Of a stretch of 64,000 bases of DNA, positions 9,099 through 17,476 are shown piece after piece. Positions within the stretch are counted from its first letter, which is position 1. The number at the start of each line of letters is the position of its first letter. The notes below the pieces were generated by a model that saw nothing but the letters and a program-made list of their open reading frames with translations, did no database searches and was not told the DNA's origin. This DNA is from Candidatus Neomarinimicrobiota bacterium (GTDB lineage Bacteria; Fidelibacterota; Marinisomatia; Marinisomatales; S15-B10). Position numbers and translations under genes: made by a program. The stretch covers positions 1 to 64,000 of the forward strand of contig DTTI01000073.1 of assembly GCA_012964825.1 (NCBI GenBank), read 5' to 3'.

Positions 9099-10142
9099 AT
9101 GGACTTCAGGAAGCTTGACCCGGCAGATATGCACGGTCAGATAGTCAATTTTCCTAAGCAGATTGAAGACGCATTGGCTATTGGAGGGGGCCACGATCCG
9201 AAAGGTGATTTTTCAGATATTTCTTCAGTTGTGATCGCTGGTATGGGCGGCTCTGCCATAGGTGGTGACCTCATCCGAGCTCTAACCGTAGACAGTACCA
9301 GCGTGCCCATAGAAGTGGTCCGTGATTATCGACTGCCTGCCTGGGTGGATGGCAAAACTTTTGTTATCTGTGTCAGCTATTCGGGCAACACTGAGGAAAC
9401 CCTCTCTTGCCTGGATGACGCTCTGGAGCGGGGTGCAAAGGTTGCCGGAGTCACCTCCGGCGGGAAATTGGAAGCGAGGTTAAATGGTTTTGACAGTGAT
9501 GTTATCAAAATTCCCGGCGGCAATCCGCCGAGGGCTTCTATCGGTTATGTTTCCATTCCTGCCATTGTGCTCTTGCAAAAGATCGGGTTAGCTGACGAAT
9601 CACTTAGCAAAGATCTCCAGAGCGCTGCCGTCGAGCTGAAAGAACTGAGAGATAATTTTGCCGAACCTTCTGACAGTAACCCCACATTCTCTTTGGCAAA
9701 AACTGTTTATGACTCTGTGCCGATCATCTATGGTGATGCCCGTTACACAGGTGCTGTAGCGCTTCGCTGGCGCGGACAGTTCGAAGAAAACGGAAAAATG
9801 GCCGCCTTTCACCACACATTGCCGGAGATGAACCACAATGAAATTGTTGGGTTCAAGAATAATCCAGAATTACTGAAACAGATGGGCGTTGTCTGGTTAA
9901 TTGATAAAGACCAGCATGAGAGAACTGCATTGCGACAGTCACTGACTCGTGAACTGATTGGCGAGACTGTTCGCTATCAGAAAGAGGTCCGGAGCCAGGG
10001 GAATTCCCTGGTAGGACGCTTACTCTATCTTGTCCATTTCGGGGACTGGGTAAGTTATTGGTGTGCAGTGTTGCATGGGGTTGATCCCACACCTGTGGAA
10101 AGGATAGAATCGCTGAAAGCGAGACTTGCAAAAAATGACTGA
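9099..10142 (+). CDS. Bifunctional phosphoglucose/phosphomannose isomerase
   Basis: A 347-residue double-SIS-domain isomerase of the archaeal-type PGI/PMI family, interconverting glucose-6-P, mannose-6-P and fructose-6-P. Visible motifs are VIAGMGGSAIGGDLIRAL (about residues 45-62), CVSYSGNTEETLSCLDDA, the GGNPPRASIGY segment, and HTLPEMNHNEIVGF with its conserved catalytic Glu-His region. It starts 2 bp after the polyprenyl synthase gene. With the phosphohexomutase upstream it would supply mannose-1-P or glucose-1-P for envelope polysaccharides. Confidence 0.9.
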   Translation: MDFRKLDPADMHGQIVNFPKQIEDALAIGGGHDPKGDFSDISSVVIAGMGGSAIGGDLIRALTVDSTSVPIEVVRDYRLPAWVDGKTFVICVSYSGNTEETLSCLDDALERGAKVAGVTSGGKLEARLNGFDSDVIKIPGGNPPRASIGYVSIPAIVLLQKIGLADESLSKDLQSAAVELKELRDNFAEPSDSNPTFSLAKTVYDSVPIIYGDARYTGAVALRWRGQFEENGKMAAFHHTLPEMNHNEIVGFKNNPELLKQMGVVWLIDKDQHERTALRQSLTRELIGETVRYQKEVRSQGNSLVGRLLYLVHFGDWVSYWCAVLHGVDPTPVERIESLKARLAKND

Positions 10143-10212
10143 TTTGGTGGTTAAGAAGGTTGCATTGAGAACAACGATCACCTAAATTAAAGCAGGCTCG
10201 AACTCATCATCT

Positions 10213-10785
10213 ATGATACCGGTAGAAGTCACACGCATCTCTTTTTACCCACCAAGCAAAGGGTATGCCGTGGTACTGCAAGAGATCGGCGGCGAAGAAA
10301 GAAAGCTACCGGTCATTGTAGGATCTTTCGAGGCCCAGTCCATCGCCCTTGCCATGGAGAAGGTGGACACGCCTCGACCCATGACTCATGATCTATTAAC
10401 CTCCATCCTTGAACAGATGGAAGTCGATGTTAAAGCAGTTGTTGTTACTCATTTGTCTGAAGGGACTTTTTTCGCCGGTATCAGGATAGATATTGATGGA
10501 GACGATGAGGCTGAGGTTGATTCGCGTCCCTCAGATGCCATTGCGGTTGCGCTGAGGTTGGGAGCGCCAATTTTCGTTGATGAAGCTGTCATGAATGAAG
10601 CAGGCGTGGAAGATGAGGAACAATCTTCTGTTAGTTTTGAAGAATTAGTGCACAGTCACGATAACAACCGGCGTAATATTCTCGAAGATAAATTGCAGAA
10701 AGCCATTGACGATGAAGAATATGAGCGGGCAGCAAAGATCAGAGATCAGCTTATGGAACTGGAAAAGGGGGCTTCCAAGGTCTGA
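10213..10785 (+). CDS. Bifunctional nuclease (BFN/DUF151) domain protein with C-terminal UVR domain
   Basis: Residues 1-130 form the BFN domain (EIGGEERKLPVIVGSFEAQ, RPMTHDLLTSIL, SRPSDAIAVALRLGAPIFV), a family with reported RNase and DNase activity in plants and found across the FCB group. Residues about 150-187 form a UVR helical hairpin (LQKAIDDEEYERAAKIRDQL), as in UvrB/UvrC and ClpC adaptors, so the protein probably docks to a partner. The 190-residue length and domain order are usual for Bacteroidetes and Chlorobi. The cellular role is unknown. A 70-bp gap precedes it and its stop directly abuts the stop of the convergent rnc gene. Confidence 0.87.
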   Translation: MIPVEVTRISFYPPSKGYAVVLQEIGGEERKLPVIVGSFEAQSIALAMEKVDTPRPMTHDLLTSILEQMEVDVKAVVVTHLSEGTFFAGIRIDIDGDDEAEVDSRPSDAIAVALRLGAPIFVDEAVMNEAGVEDEEQSSVSFEELVHSHDNNRRNILEDKLQKAIDDEEYERAAKIRDQLMELEKGASKV

Positions 10786-11517
10786 TCAGGACTTTATAGA
10801 TTCCAGTGTTTTTTGAGAAGCCGTTTGTTCAGCGGCTTTTTTTGTTGGTCCGGATGCTGAACCGTGAGTTCGCTGGCCAATTTTTACAGTCACTTCAAAG
10901 ATCTTTTCGTGCTCAGCACCTTCCGTGTCAGTGATGTTGAAGCGGGGTGTCTCCATACCGTTGGCCTGGCAGTGTTCAATTAGCAGACCTTTGTAATTGA
11001 GTGTTTTCCAGGCTTCTCTCCGCTTTTCCCAGACTGTTCTGTTTATCAGCTTTCTGCATGGTTCAAGCCCGCCGTCAAGCCTCATGGCGGCGATAAGCGA
11101 TTCAAAAACATTTGCCAACTGTTTCTCAGACACTTTCGGTTGACTCAGGTCCAGAGAGGAACCTGCTTTTATGTACTTCAGGAGATTCAGGGAAGCACCC
11201 ATTTTCGCCAGGTATCCCTTTTGCACAAGCGTTGACCGCCGCTGTGTCAGCAAACCTTCTCTTGCCTGAGGGAATTCCCTTATGAGCAGGTCCGACACCA
11301 CCTGATCAAGGATGGAGTCCCCCAAAAACTCCAGCTGCTCGTAATTGCCGGTCACTTCGGGATTTTTAGATTTGTGTGTCAAAGCAGTTTTGAGCAAGGA
11401 AGAGTCTCGAAAAAAATAGTCCAGCGCTTCCTGGAGTTCTATGAGTTTGCCGTTTCTGTGAACAAACCGCCAAATAAGTCGTCTGAAAAACTTTCTGAGC
11501 AGATTCAGTTTTCCCAC
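10786..11517 (-). CDS. rnc: Ribonuclease III
   Basis: Double-strand-specific endoribonuclease for rRNA and mRNA maturation. The catalytic domain has the signature EQLEFLGDSILDQVV (E60, E63 and D67 match E. coli E38, E41 and D45) and ANVFESLIAAMRLDGG. A double-stranded RNA binding domain follows from about residue 170, ending GPTKKAAEQTASQ. The residue matching the E. coli metal ligand D114 is Asn136 here, while E117 is kept as Glu139. The GTG start lies inside the end of fabF (13-bp overlap), the gene order commonly seen in bacteria. Length 243. Confidence 0.93.
   Translation of the reverse strand: MGKLNLLRKFFRRLIWRFVHRNGKLIELQEALDYFFRDSSLLKTALTHKSKNPEVTGNYEQLEFLGDSILDQVVSDLLIREFPQAREGLLTQRRSTLVQKGYLAKMGASLNLLKYIKAGSSLDLSQPKVSEKQLANVFESLIAAMRLDGGLEPCRKLINRTVWEKRREAWKTLNYKGLLIEHCQANGMETPRFNITDTEGAEHEKIFEVTVKIGQRTHGSASGPTKKAAEQTASQKTLESIKS
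10816..10843 (+). terminator. Rho-independent terminator of the murQ operon, inside rnc
   Basis: On the + strand AAGCCG (10818-10823) pairs with CGGCTT (10833-10838) around a 9-nt loop, with two more possible pairs at the base, and runs into seven T residues (10837-10843). It lies 31 bp after the bifunctional nuclease stop, inside the 3' end of the convergent rnc coding region. Confidence 0.55.
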
Positions 11518-12746
11518 TGCTTTACGATAAGCACAGCATTGTGCCCACCGAAACCAAAGGTGTTTGACATAGCCACCTTGACATCTCTCTCCGCTGCAAT
11601 ATTAGGTGTATAGTCTAGGTTGCAGTCAGGATCGGGCGTTTCATAATTGATGGTGGGGGCAATCTTATTATCTATAATAGTCATGATGCATGCGACGGCC
11701 TCGATCCCGCCGCTGGCACCTAAAAGATGCCCAGTCATAGACTTGGTTGAACTGACACTCAGGCTGTCGGCACAAGTACCAAACAGTTTCCGGATAGCTG
11801 CAGTTTCATTCTTATCATTATACGGAGTGGACGTGCCATGTGCATTAATATAGTCAATATCTTCAAGATTGAGGTCAGCGTCGGAGACGGCTCTTTTCAT
11901 GGCACGAACAGCACCTTCGCCGCCGGGGGCGGGAGCAGTGATGTGATAGGCATCGCTGGTGGCGCCGTAGCCGGCTATCTCACCGTAAATAGTGACGCCC
12001 CTGGCAGTGGCATGGTCCGCCGCTTCCAGCACCAGAAGCCCTGCCCCTTCACCCATGATAAAACCGTCCCGTTTCAGATCGAATGGCCGAGACGCTTTCT
12101 CCGGTTCATCATTATTGCTTGAGAGAGCTTTCATGTTTGAAAAACCGGCATAGGCAATAGGTGTGATAGCAGCTTCGGAACCTCCGGTAAGAATGACATC
12201 AGCGTCTCCGTACTGAATGAGTCTGTAGGCGTCGCCGATTGCGTTCGTGGCACTGGCACATGCTGAAACAACACTGTAGTTTGGCCCTTTCATTCCCCAT
12301 CGAATTGAAATATATCCCGGTGCGATGTCCGGAATGAACATGGGGATGAAGAAAGGGGAAATGGCACGGGGACCACGGTTAATCATTTTCCGGTTCTGCT
12401 CTTCCATGGTTTGAAGACCGCCGACGCCTGAACCGAGGATGACACCGAATCGGTCCATATCATTAATACCATTTTCCAGATTGGCATGCTTTAATGCTTC
12501 ATCTGCGGCGGCCATGGCCAAAACTGCGAACTCGTCGAGGCGGTTCAGCTCCTTTTTATTGAGATAGTCATCGGGCTGGAAATTCTTTACCTCTCCGCCA
12601 ATCTTGACGGCGAAATCTGAGGTATCGAATTTGGTAACAGTGGATATCCCGCTCTTGCCCGCGAGCAGACAGTCCCAGAAATGGTGGACACCCACACCGA
12701 ATGGGGAGACAATTCCCATCCCTGTGACCACGACGCGCCGTGGCAC
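11505..12746 (-). CDS. fabF: 3-oxoacyl-[acyl-carrier-protein] synthase II
   Basis: Condensing enzyme that elongates acyl-ACP with malonyl-ACP. The 413-residue protein has the catalytic cysteine in VVSACASATNAIGDA, the two histidines in INAHGTSTPYND and STKSMTGHLLGASGG, and the terminal NTFGFGGHNAVLI. Length is standard for FabF. It follows acpP by 5 bp and overlaps rnc at its end, within a complete fatty-acid synthesis cluster. Confidence 0.96.
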   Translation of the reverse strand: MPRRVVVTGMGIVSPFGVGVHHFWDCLLAGKSGISTVTKFDTSDFAVKIGGEVKNFQPDDYLNKKELNRLDEFAVLAMAAADEALKHANLENGINDMDRFGVILGSGVGGLQTMEEQNRKMINRGPRAISPFFIPMFIPDIAPGYISIRWGMKGPNYSVVSACASATNAIGDAYRLIQYGDADVILTGGSEAAITPIAYAGFSNMKALSSNNDEPEKASRPFDLKRDGFIMGEGAGLLVLEAADHATARGVTIYGEIAGYGATSDAYHITAPAPGGEGAVRAMKRAVSDADLNLEDIDYINAHGTSTPYNDKNETAAIRKLFGTCADSLSVSSTKSMTGHLLGASGGIEAVACIMTIIDNKIAPTINYETPDPDCNLDYTPNIAAERDVKVAMSNTFGFGGHNAVLIVKQWEN

Positions 12747-12751
12747 GGTTA

Positions 12752-12985
12752 TCAGCTGGCGTGTGAGTCTATATAGTCTACGGCGGAGCCTACAGTGGTA
12801 AGCTTCTCGGCTTCCTCATCAGGAATTTCCATGCCGAACTCTTCTTCGAGCTGCATAATCAATTCAACCGTATCGAGTGAATCGGCGCCAAGATCATCAA
12901 CGAAAGATGCTTCAATGTTGATCTTATCTTCATCAGCACCGAGCTTGTCCATGATAACTTCCTTCACCTTGTCGAAACTGGACAT
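12752..12985 (-). CDS. acpP: Acyl carrier protein
   Basis: A 77-residue acidic protein with the phosphopantetheine attachment motif [15 protein letters not shown] (Ser about residue 36). It carries the growing acyl chain for the Fab enzymes encoded around it. The fabG-acpP-fabF order is the classical arrangement. A good Shine-Dalgarno (AAAGGAG on the minus strand, around 12995-13001) precedes the start, as expected for a very abundant protein. Confidence 0.97.
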   Translation of the reverse strand: MSSFDKVKEVIMDKLGADEDKINIEASFVDDLGADSLDTVELIMQLEEEFGMEIPDEEAEKLTTVGSAVDYIDSHAS

Positions 12986-12997
12986 CTGTTTTCTCCT

Positions 12998-13735
12998 TTA
13001 CATGTAGAGACCGCCATTAACGGCAATTGTCTGACCCGTAATGTAAGCTGCTGCGTCGGAAGTTAGAAATAGTGCCGTTGCGGCAATCTCTTCCGTATTC
13101 CCAATTCTCCCCAGGGGAATCTGTTTGATCATTTCTTCTTTCATTTTATCGTTCAAATCGGTTGTCATGTCAGTATCAATGTAACCCGGGGCGATGGCGT
13201 TAACGGTGATATTACGTGACGCCAGTTCACGAGCGACGGTTTTTGTGAGACCGATTATTCCGGCCTTTGCTGCCGAATAGTTGGCCTGCCCCGGATTGCC
13301 CATCATACCTGATACCGATGTGATATTAATAATCCTGCCGAAACGGTTTTTCATCATGTGAGATATGACTGCCTTAATGCCGTTGAAACATCCTTTGAGG
13401 TTCACATCAATCACACTGTTCCAGTCACCTTCTTTCATCCTGAGTAAAAGATTGTCTTTCACAATGCCCGCATTATTTACAAGCACATCAACGCTCCCAA
13501 ACTTTTCCGTAGATTCTTTCACAGCTTTTTCAAAGGCGGTCATGTCCGAAACATCCATGGGCACAGCCAGTGCGGTTCCGTCATTTTCTTCAATCTCAGC
13601 AACTACCTTTTCAAGGTCTTTCGCAGTCCTGCTGGCGCAAGTCACCTTGATGTCGCTCTCAGCAAACTTTTTAGCGATAGCGAGACCGATTCCGCGGGAA
13701 GCACCAGTGATAAATGCCGTTTTTACTTCAGGCAA
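12998..13735 (-). CDS. fabG: 3-oxoacyl-[acyl-carrier-protein] reductase
   Basis: NADPH-dependent short-chain dehydrogenase performing the first reduction of the elongation cycle. The 245-residue protein has the cofactor motif TGASRGIGLAIAKKF at its start, NNAG at about residues 90-93, the catalytic Ser in ITSVSGMMGNPGQ and the YSAAK Tyr/Lys pair, and ends in the usual TGQTIAVNGGLYM. It overlaps fabD by 8 bp, indicating coupled translation. Confidence 0.96.
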   Translation of the reverse strand: MPEVKTAFITGASRGIGLAIAKKFAESDIKVTCASRTAKDLEKVVAEIEENDGTALAVPMDVSDMTAFEKAVKESTEKFGSVDVLVNNAGIVKDNLLLRMKEGDWNSVIDVNLKGCFNGIKAVISHMMKNRFGRIINITSVSGMMGNPGQANYSAAKAGIIGLTKTVARELASRNITVNAIAPGYIDTDMTTDLNDKMKEEMIKQIPLGRIGNTEEIAATALFLTSDAAAYITGQTIAVNGGLYM

Positions 13736-14654
13736 TAGCCAACTCCTTTATCTGGTCAAACCGCTCTATTCCTCTTGTTGAAAGGGTACGATCTATACGG
13801 TGGTTAAGTCCCTGAAGGACGCGTCCAGGACCGACTTCAACAAAATCTGTTGCACCTAAATCCCGGAGAGTTTCTACAGTTTCGATCCATCGGACCGGAT
13901 TGTCGAGTTGGCGAATCAGATTTTCTTTAATCTCATTCGGTTCCGAAACAGCCTCAGCGGAAATATTCATCACAACGGGGAACCGTGCACGGCTCAGGCT
14001 AATTTCATCAAGAGCCTTTTTCATGGACATTTTCGCGGTGTCCATTAGCGGAGAATGGAAAGCGCCACTCACATTCAGTTCAATTGCTTTAATGGCGCCT
14101 GATTCTTCTGCCAGCTTCATGGCATTTTTTACCGCATCAACATTCCCGGAAATTACAATCTGCCCCGGAGAATTGAAATTCGCCGGTACTGCTACTTCTA
14201 CTCCTTCAGACGCTTTATCACAGATGCATTTTACAGCGTCAGCATCAAGTCCGATGACGGCGGCCATGGTACCTGAGCGTTCCTGTCCGGCCCGGCTCAT
14301 GGCGTCACCCCGGAGTTTGACCAGTTCCAAAGCCTGTGTGAAAGTGAAAACGCCGGCGGTTGTGAGGGCGGAATATTCGCCGAGACTGTGCCCGGCTGAA
14401 AAACTCGGTGTAAGTCCTTTCGCCATTATGAGTTCTGCCAGTGCAACGCTGGCAACAAAAAGTGCGGGCTGAGTGACTTCGGTCCGCCGAAGGATCTCTT
14501 CAGGTCCTTCAAAGGAAAGTTTTGCCAGGTCTATACCCATAATGTCATTGGCCTCTTCGTACCTCCTCTTTGCTGAAGCTGAGGCCTCAATTAAATCTTT
14601 TCCCATGCCAACTTTTTGGGAACCCTGACCTGGAAAGAGGAAAGCCGTAATCAT
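13728..14654 (-). CDS. fabD: Malonyl-CoA:ACP transacylase
   Basis: Transfers malonyl from CoA to ACP. The protein starts ITAFLFPGQGSQKVGMG, has the active serine in GHSLGEYSAL, the conserved VSGAFHSPLM histidine, and the C-terminal VEVGPGRVLQGL. I set the start at the ATG of 14654, giving 308 residues: it overlaps the fabH TGA in an ATGA junction and has a GGGGAAG ribosome-binding site 5 nt upstream. A start 12 codons further upstream would lie inside fabH without adding family sequence. Confidence 0.95.
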   Translation of the reverse strand: MITAFLFPGQGSQKVGMGKDLIEASASAKRRYEEANDIMGIDLAKLSFEGPEEILRRTEVTQPALFVASVALAELIMAKGLTPSFSAGHSLGEYSALTTAGVFTFTQALELVKLRGDAMSRAGQERSGTMAAVIGLDADAVKCICDKASEGVEVAVPANFNSPGQIVISGNVDAVKNAMKLAEESGAIKAIELNVSGAFHSPLMDTAKMSMKKALDEISLSRARFPVVMNISAEAVSEPNEIKENLIRQLDNPVRWIETVETLRDLGATDFVEVGPGRVLQGLNHRIDRTLSTRGIERFDQIKELAIA

Positions 14655-15640
14655 ACGCACTTCCCCCATCTGATTAGAGTGGCTCCCCACGTAAACCCTG
14701 CTCCGAATGCGGCCAGGACAACAAGGTCTCCCTCTGCCAACCGACCCTCATTGACGGTCTCGCTCAAACCAATGGGGATAGTGCCGGCAGTGGTGTTGGC
14801 AACTCGGTCAATGTTTACCAACACTTGTTCTTCACTCAACCCCAGTCGCTTGGCGGTGGCATCAATGATTCTTTTATTTGCCTGGTGTGGAATAAAAAGG
14901 TTCACATCTTTATTTGAGAAACCATTCCTTTCCAAAAGTGTCTTAGCGGCATCAGCCATTCCCCGAACAGCCGACTTGTATACTTCCCGACCGTCTTGTT
15001 TCAAGTAATGCAACCGCTGGTCCACCGTTTCGTGAGTTGCGGGCTGGCGGCTTCCGCCGGCAGGCATATAGAGTCGATTACCGCCACTCCCATCTGTGAA
15101 CATGATTGAGTCAAGAATACCATCATCCCCTTCAGTTGGTTGAAGGAGCACAGCGCCGGCACCGTCACCGAAAAGAACACAAGTGGAACGATCTTTATAA
15201 TCAAGGACTGAGGTCATAGTGTCGCCCCCAATGACAAGCGCTTTATTGTGCCTTCCACTGTAAATGAGACTGGCGGCCGTTTCCAGCGAAAAGAGAAACC
15301 CCGAACAGGCGGCATTCAGGTCAAAAGCCCAGGCATTGGTGGCACCGATTGAATCTTGGACAAGTGCGGCAGTAGAGGGGAAGAACATGTCCGGCGTCAC
15401 CGTTCCAACAATAATCACATCAATCTCCTGGGCACTTGTGCCGCTTTTTTCCAGAATCTGTTCAACAGATTTGATTCCCATATGAGATGTGGCTTCTCCC
15501 TCAGCCACAACGTGGCGCTCCCGGATGCCTGTCCTGCTTTGAATCCATTCATCGGAAGTGTCAACAATCTGCTCGAGTTCGGTGTTCGTCATGACGCGAT
15601 CAGGAAGATAGTGGGAAACGGCTGAGATGGTTACCCGCAA
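14651..15640 (-). CDS. fabH: 3-oxoacyl-[acyl-carrier-protein] synthase III
   Basis: Initiates fatty-acid synthesis by condensing acetyl-CoA (or a branched primer) with malonyl-ACP. The catalytic triad is visible: Cys in LNAACSGFLFSLETA, His in FIPHQANKRIIDA and Asn in RVANTTAGTIPIGL. The N terminus has TSDEWIQSRTGIRERH, the classic KAS III segment. 329 residues. It starts 3 bp after plsX and is coupled to fabD by a 4-bp overlap. Confidence 0.96.
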   Translation of the reverse strand: MRVTISAVSHYLPDRVMTNTELEQIVDTSDEWIQSRTGIRERHVVAEGEATSHMGIKSVEQILEKSGTSAQEIDVIIVGTVTPDMFFPSTAALVQDSIGATNAWAFDLNAACSGFLFSLETAASLIYSGRHNKALVIGGDTMTSVLDYKDRSTCVLFGDGAGAVLLQPTEGDDGILDSIMFTDGSGGNRLYMPAGGSRQPATHETVDQRLHYLKQDGREVYKSAVRGMADAAKTLLERNGFSNKDVNLFIPHQANKRIIDATAKRLGLSEEQVLVNIDRVANTTAGTIPIGLSETVNEGRLAEGDLVVLAAFGAGFTWGATLIRWGKCV

Positions 15641-15642
15641 AA

Positions 15643-16656
15643 TTATGTGCTTTCTTTAATGAGGGATACAGTGGATGAGATATTGTCCCTGATGGATCCA
15701 ATTAGATCAGTCTCGACACATTTTTTTGCCGCAAATACGGCATTCTTTATAGCTCTGGAAGGAGAACTGCCGTGACAGATGATAACAACACCATTCACAC
15801 CAAGGAGGGGGACACCGCCGTACTCTTCATATTCGAAGTGTTTCATGGCTTTGGAAAATATGGAATTGAACAGTTTTTTCTCATCTGTGGAATTGACTTT
15901 ATCTTCCAGCTGCAGTGAAACGTTCCGGTGGACATGGGCTATCCAGCCTTCAGCAAATTTCACAATATTATTCCCCAGAAAACCGTCACAAACTATTACA
16001 TCAACATCTCCGTCAAAGAGATATCTGCTTTCAATGTTTCCTTTGAATGATGGAAGACATTTTTTCATCAACTTGTGGGATTTAACGTAAACCTCGGTAC
16101 CTTTTGTTTCTTCGGCTCCAATGTTAAGGAGACCTACAGAAGGATTTTGAACCCCTTTAATATGAGATATATATTTTGACGCCATGACTGCAAACTGAAG
16201 AAGGTGAGAGGATTTAGCTTCGGTATTGATGCCTGCGTCGCAAAGAACAAGACCGTTCTGACCAACGGGAAAGTAAACACCCAAAGCTGGCCGCTTAACA
16301 CCTTCGATTCTACCGAGGAGGAAGAGCGAGGCTGCCAAGATTGCTCCCGTGTTTCCAGCACTCACGAAGGCTTTTGCTTTCCCTTTTTTCATTAGGTTAA
16401 TGCCTGAAACAATTGAGGAGTCCGGCTTTTGTTTTATCACTTGAGATGGCCGATCTGTCATCTCGACTTCCTGAGAAGTATGATGTATTGTTACTGATAA
16501 TGATTCATTTGAATCAGTCAAGCTCTCTTTGATCTTGGACTCATCTCCAGTAAGAGTGAGATCAATTGTGGAGTCGTCGGATACGGCTTCCAGAGCACCT
16601 TCAATGACTTCTGACGGCGCGTGGTCACCCCCCATGGCATCGACGACTATTCTCAT
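15643..16656 (-). CDS. plsX: Phosphate acyltransferase PlsX
   Basis: Makes acyl-phosphate from acyl-ACP for phospholipid synthesis. The 337-residue protein begins MRIVVDAMGGDHAPSEVIEG and includes KAFVSAGNTGAILAAS, the LCDAGINTEAKSSHLLQFA segment, DVIVCDGFLGNNIVKFAEG and the LLGVNGVVIICHG end motif, all typical. It lies between rpmF and fabH, the standard context. Confidence 0.96.
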   Translation of the reverse strand: MRIVVDAMGGDHAPSEVIEGALEAVSDDSTIDLTLTGDESKIKESLTDSNESLSVTIHHTSQEVEMTDRPSQVIKQKPDSSIVSGINLMKKGKAKAFVSAGNTGAILAASLFLLGRIEGVKRPALGVYFPVGQNGLVLCDAGINTEAKSSHLLQFAVMASKYISHIKGVQNPSVGLLNIGAEETKGTEVYVKSHKLMKKCLPSFKGNIESRYLFDGDVDVIVCDGFLGNNIVKFAEGWIAHVHRNVSLQLEDKVNSTDEKKLFNSIFSKAMKHFEYEEYGGVPLLGVNGVVIICHGSSPSRAIKNAVFAAKKCVETDLIGSIRDNISSTVSLIKEST

Positions 16657-16664
16657 CGAGATTG

Positions 16665-16844
16665 TTAGCTGGTAGGTGTGGTTACCGGCCTGCCTCTATA
16701 ATAGCCACAGTTGGGACATGCCCTATGGGGCATCTTGGGCTGATTACATTGCGAGCAACTTGAGATGGTTGCTTCCTTCGTTTTCCAATGTGTCCGCCTT
16801 TTTCTACTACGGGCTTTTGACTGTTTTCTTTTTGGAAGTGCCAT
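16665..16844 (-). CDS. rpmF: 50S ribosomal protein L32
   Basis: A 59-residue gene in the gap between plsX and the DUF177 gene. It starts MALPKRKQSKARSRKRR, has the zinc-ribbon cysteines as CSQC and CPNC, and ends in GYYRGRPV followed by a short tail and TAA. A GGAG ribosome-binding site lies 7 nt upstream, formed by the last codons of the DUF177 gene, whose stop is 1 bp from this start. The DUF177-rpmF-plsX order is widely conserved. Confidence 0.96.
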   Translation of the reverse strand: MALPKRKQSKARSRKRRTHWKTKEATISSCSQCNQPKMPHRACPNCGYYRGRPVTTPTS

Positions 16845-16845
16845 A

Positions 16846-17361
16846 TTAATTCTCCATGTCAGATAGGTTTATTTCTTTCATAGGAGCCCAACGTTCATCC
16901 ATCTCATTTTTTTCACATTGACAGCTCGAAGAATTCAGGTTTACGCCGCATCCGGCACACAGTCCTTTGCACTCTTCGCTACAAGTTTCCTTCATGGATT
17001 TCTCAAGAGCGATCGAATCTCGTAAAGCCGGTGAGATATCAATTTCATTTTGATCTATGGGGAAAAGCATTATATCAGAATCTGTGGACTCATTTATGAT
17101 AGAAGCGTCTTCTGTGACAAGTATTCGGAAAGTGCCATTCACTGTTCTACCGAAAAGTTTTAGGCATCGGTCACAGCTCTCTTTCAAATCAGCGGTAACT
17201 TCACCTCGTATATCCAGGGTAGAACCGCTTCTCTTGATATTCAATGTTACGGGAAGATTATCTTGAATAAAGGACAAATCGTCAAGTCCCAAATTGCTGA
17301 CTGATGCAGTGCAATGGAGTGCCTCCGATGATTCATACAGTTCCCGTCGAGAAAGTTTCAT
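16846..17361 (-). CDS. DUF177 (YceD-like) protein
   Basis: A 171-residue member of the family coded upstream of rpmF in most bacteria and linked to 23S rRNA accumulation. It contains the conserved DRCLKLF cysteine region (about residues 73-79), a central acidic part, and a C-terminal four-cysteine patch CSEECKGLCAGCGVNLNSS that can bind a metal. It is the first gene of the fatty-acid operon; a promoter candidate ends only a few bases before the ATG, and I see no Shine-Dalgarno. Confidence 0.88.
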   Translation of the reverse strand: MKLSRRELYESSEALHCTASVSNLGLDDLSFIQDNLPVTLNIKRSGSTLDIRGEVTADLKESCDRCLKLFGRTVNGTFRILVTEDASIINESTDSDIMLFPIDQNEIDISPALRDSIALEKSMKETCSEECKGLCAGCGVNLNSSSCQCEKNEMDERWAPMKEINLSDMEN

Positions 17362-17372
17362 AACAATGATTG

Positions 17373-17404
17373 CGAAATTACCCTTCTAATAAACTCCAAG
17401 TCAA
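17373..17404 (-). promoter_or_regulatory. Promoter candidate of the DUF177-rpmF-fab operon
   Basis: On the minus strand a TTGACT (17404-17399) is followed after 18 nt by TAATTT (17380-17375). In the Bacteroidetes reading it is TTG-N21-TAATTTCG, one base off TAnnTTTG. It lies 12 bp before the DUF177 ATG, so the leader would be very short. Confidence 0.4.
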
Positions 17405-17424
17405 GCATTCCTGTTGATGCTGGT

Positions 17425-17453
17425 AAAAAAAAGGGGCGTGTTGCCCCTTTTTT
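17425..17453 (-). terminator. Rho-independent terminator after the sucCD-ndk operon
   Basis: GGGGC and GCCCC pair around a 5-nt loop, flanked by eight A on one side and six T on the other, so it can end transcription in both directions. It lies 24 bp after the stop of the membrane-protein gene at 17477 and separates that operon from the DUF177-fab operon. Confidence 0.85.
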
Positions 17454-17476
17454 CATCAGTTTTATTGCTTCAAGAA

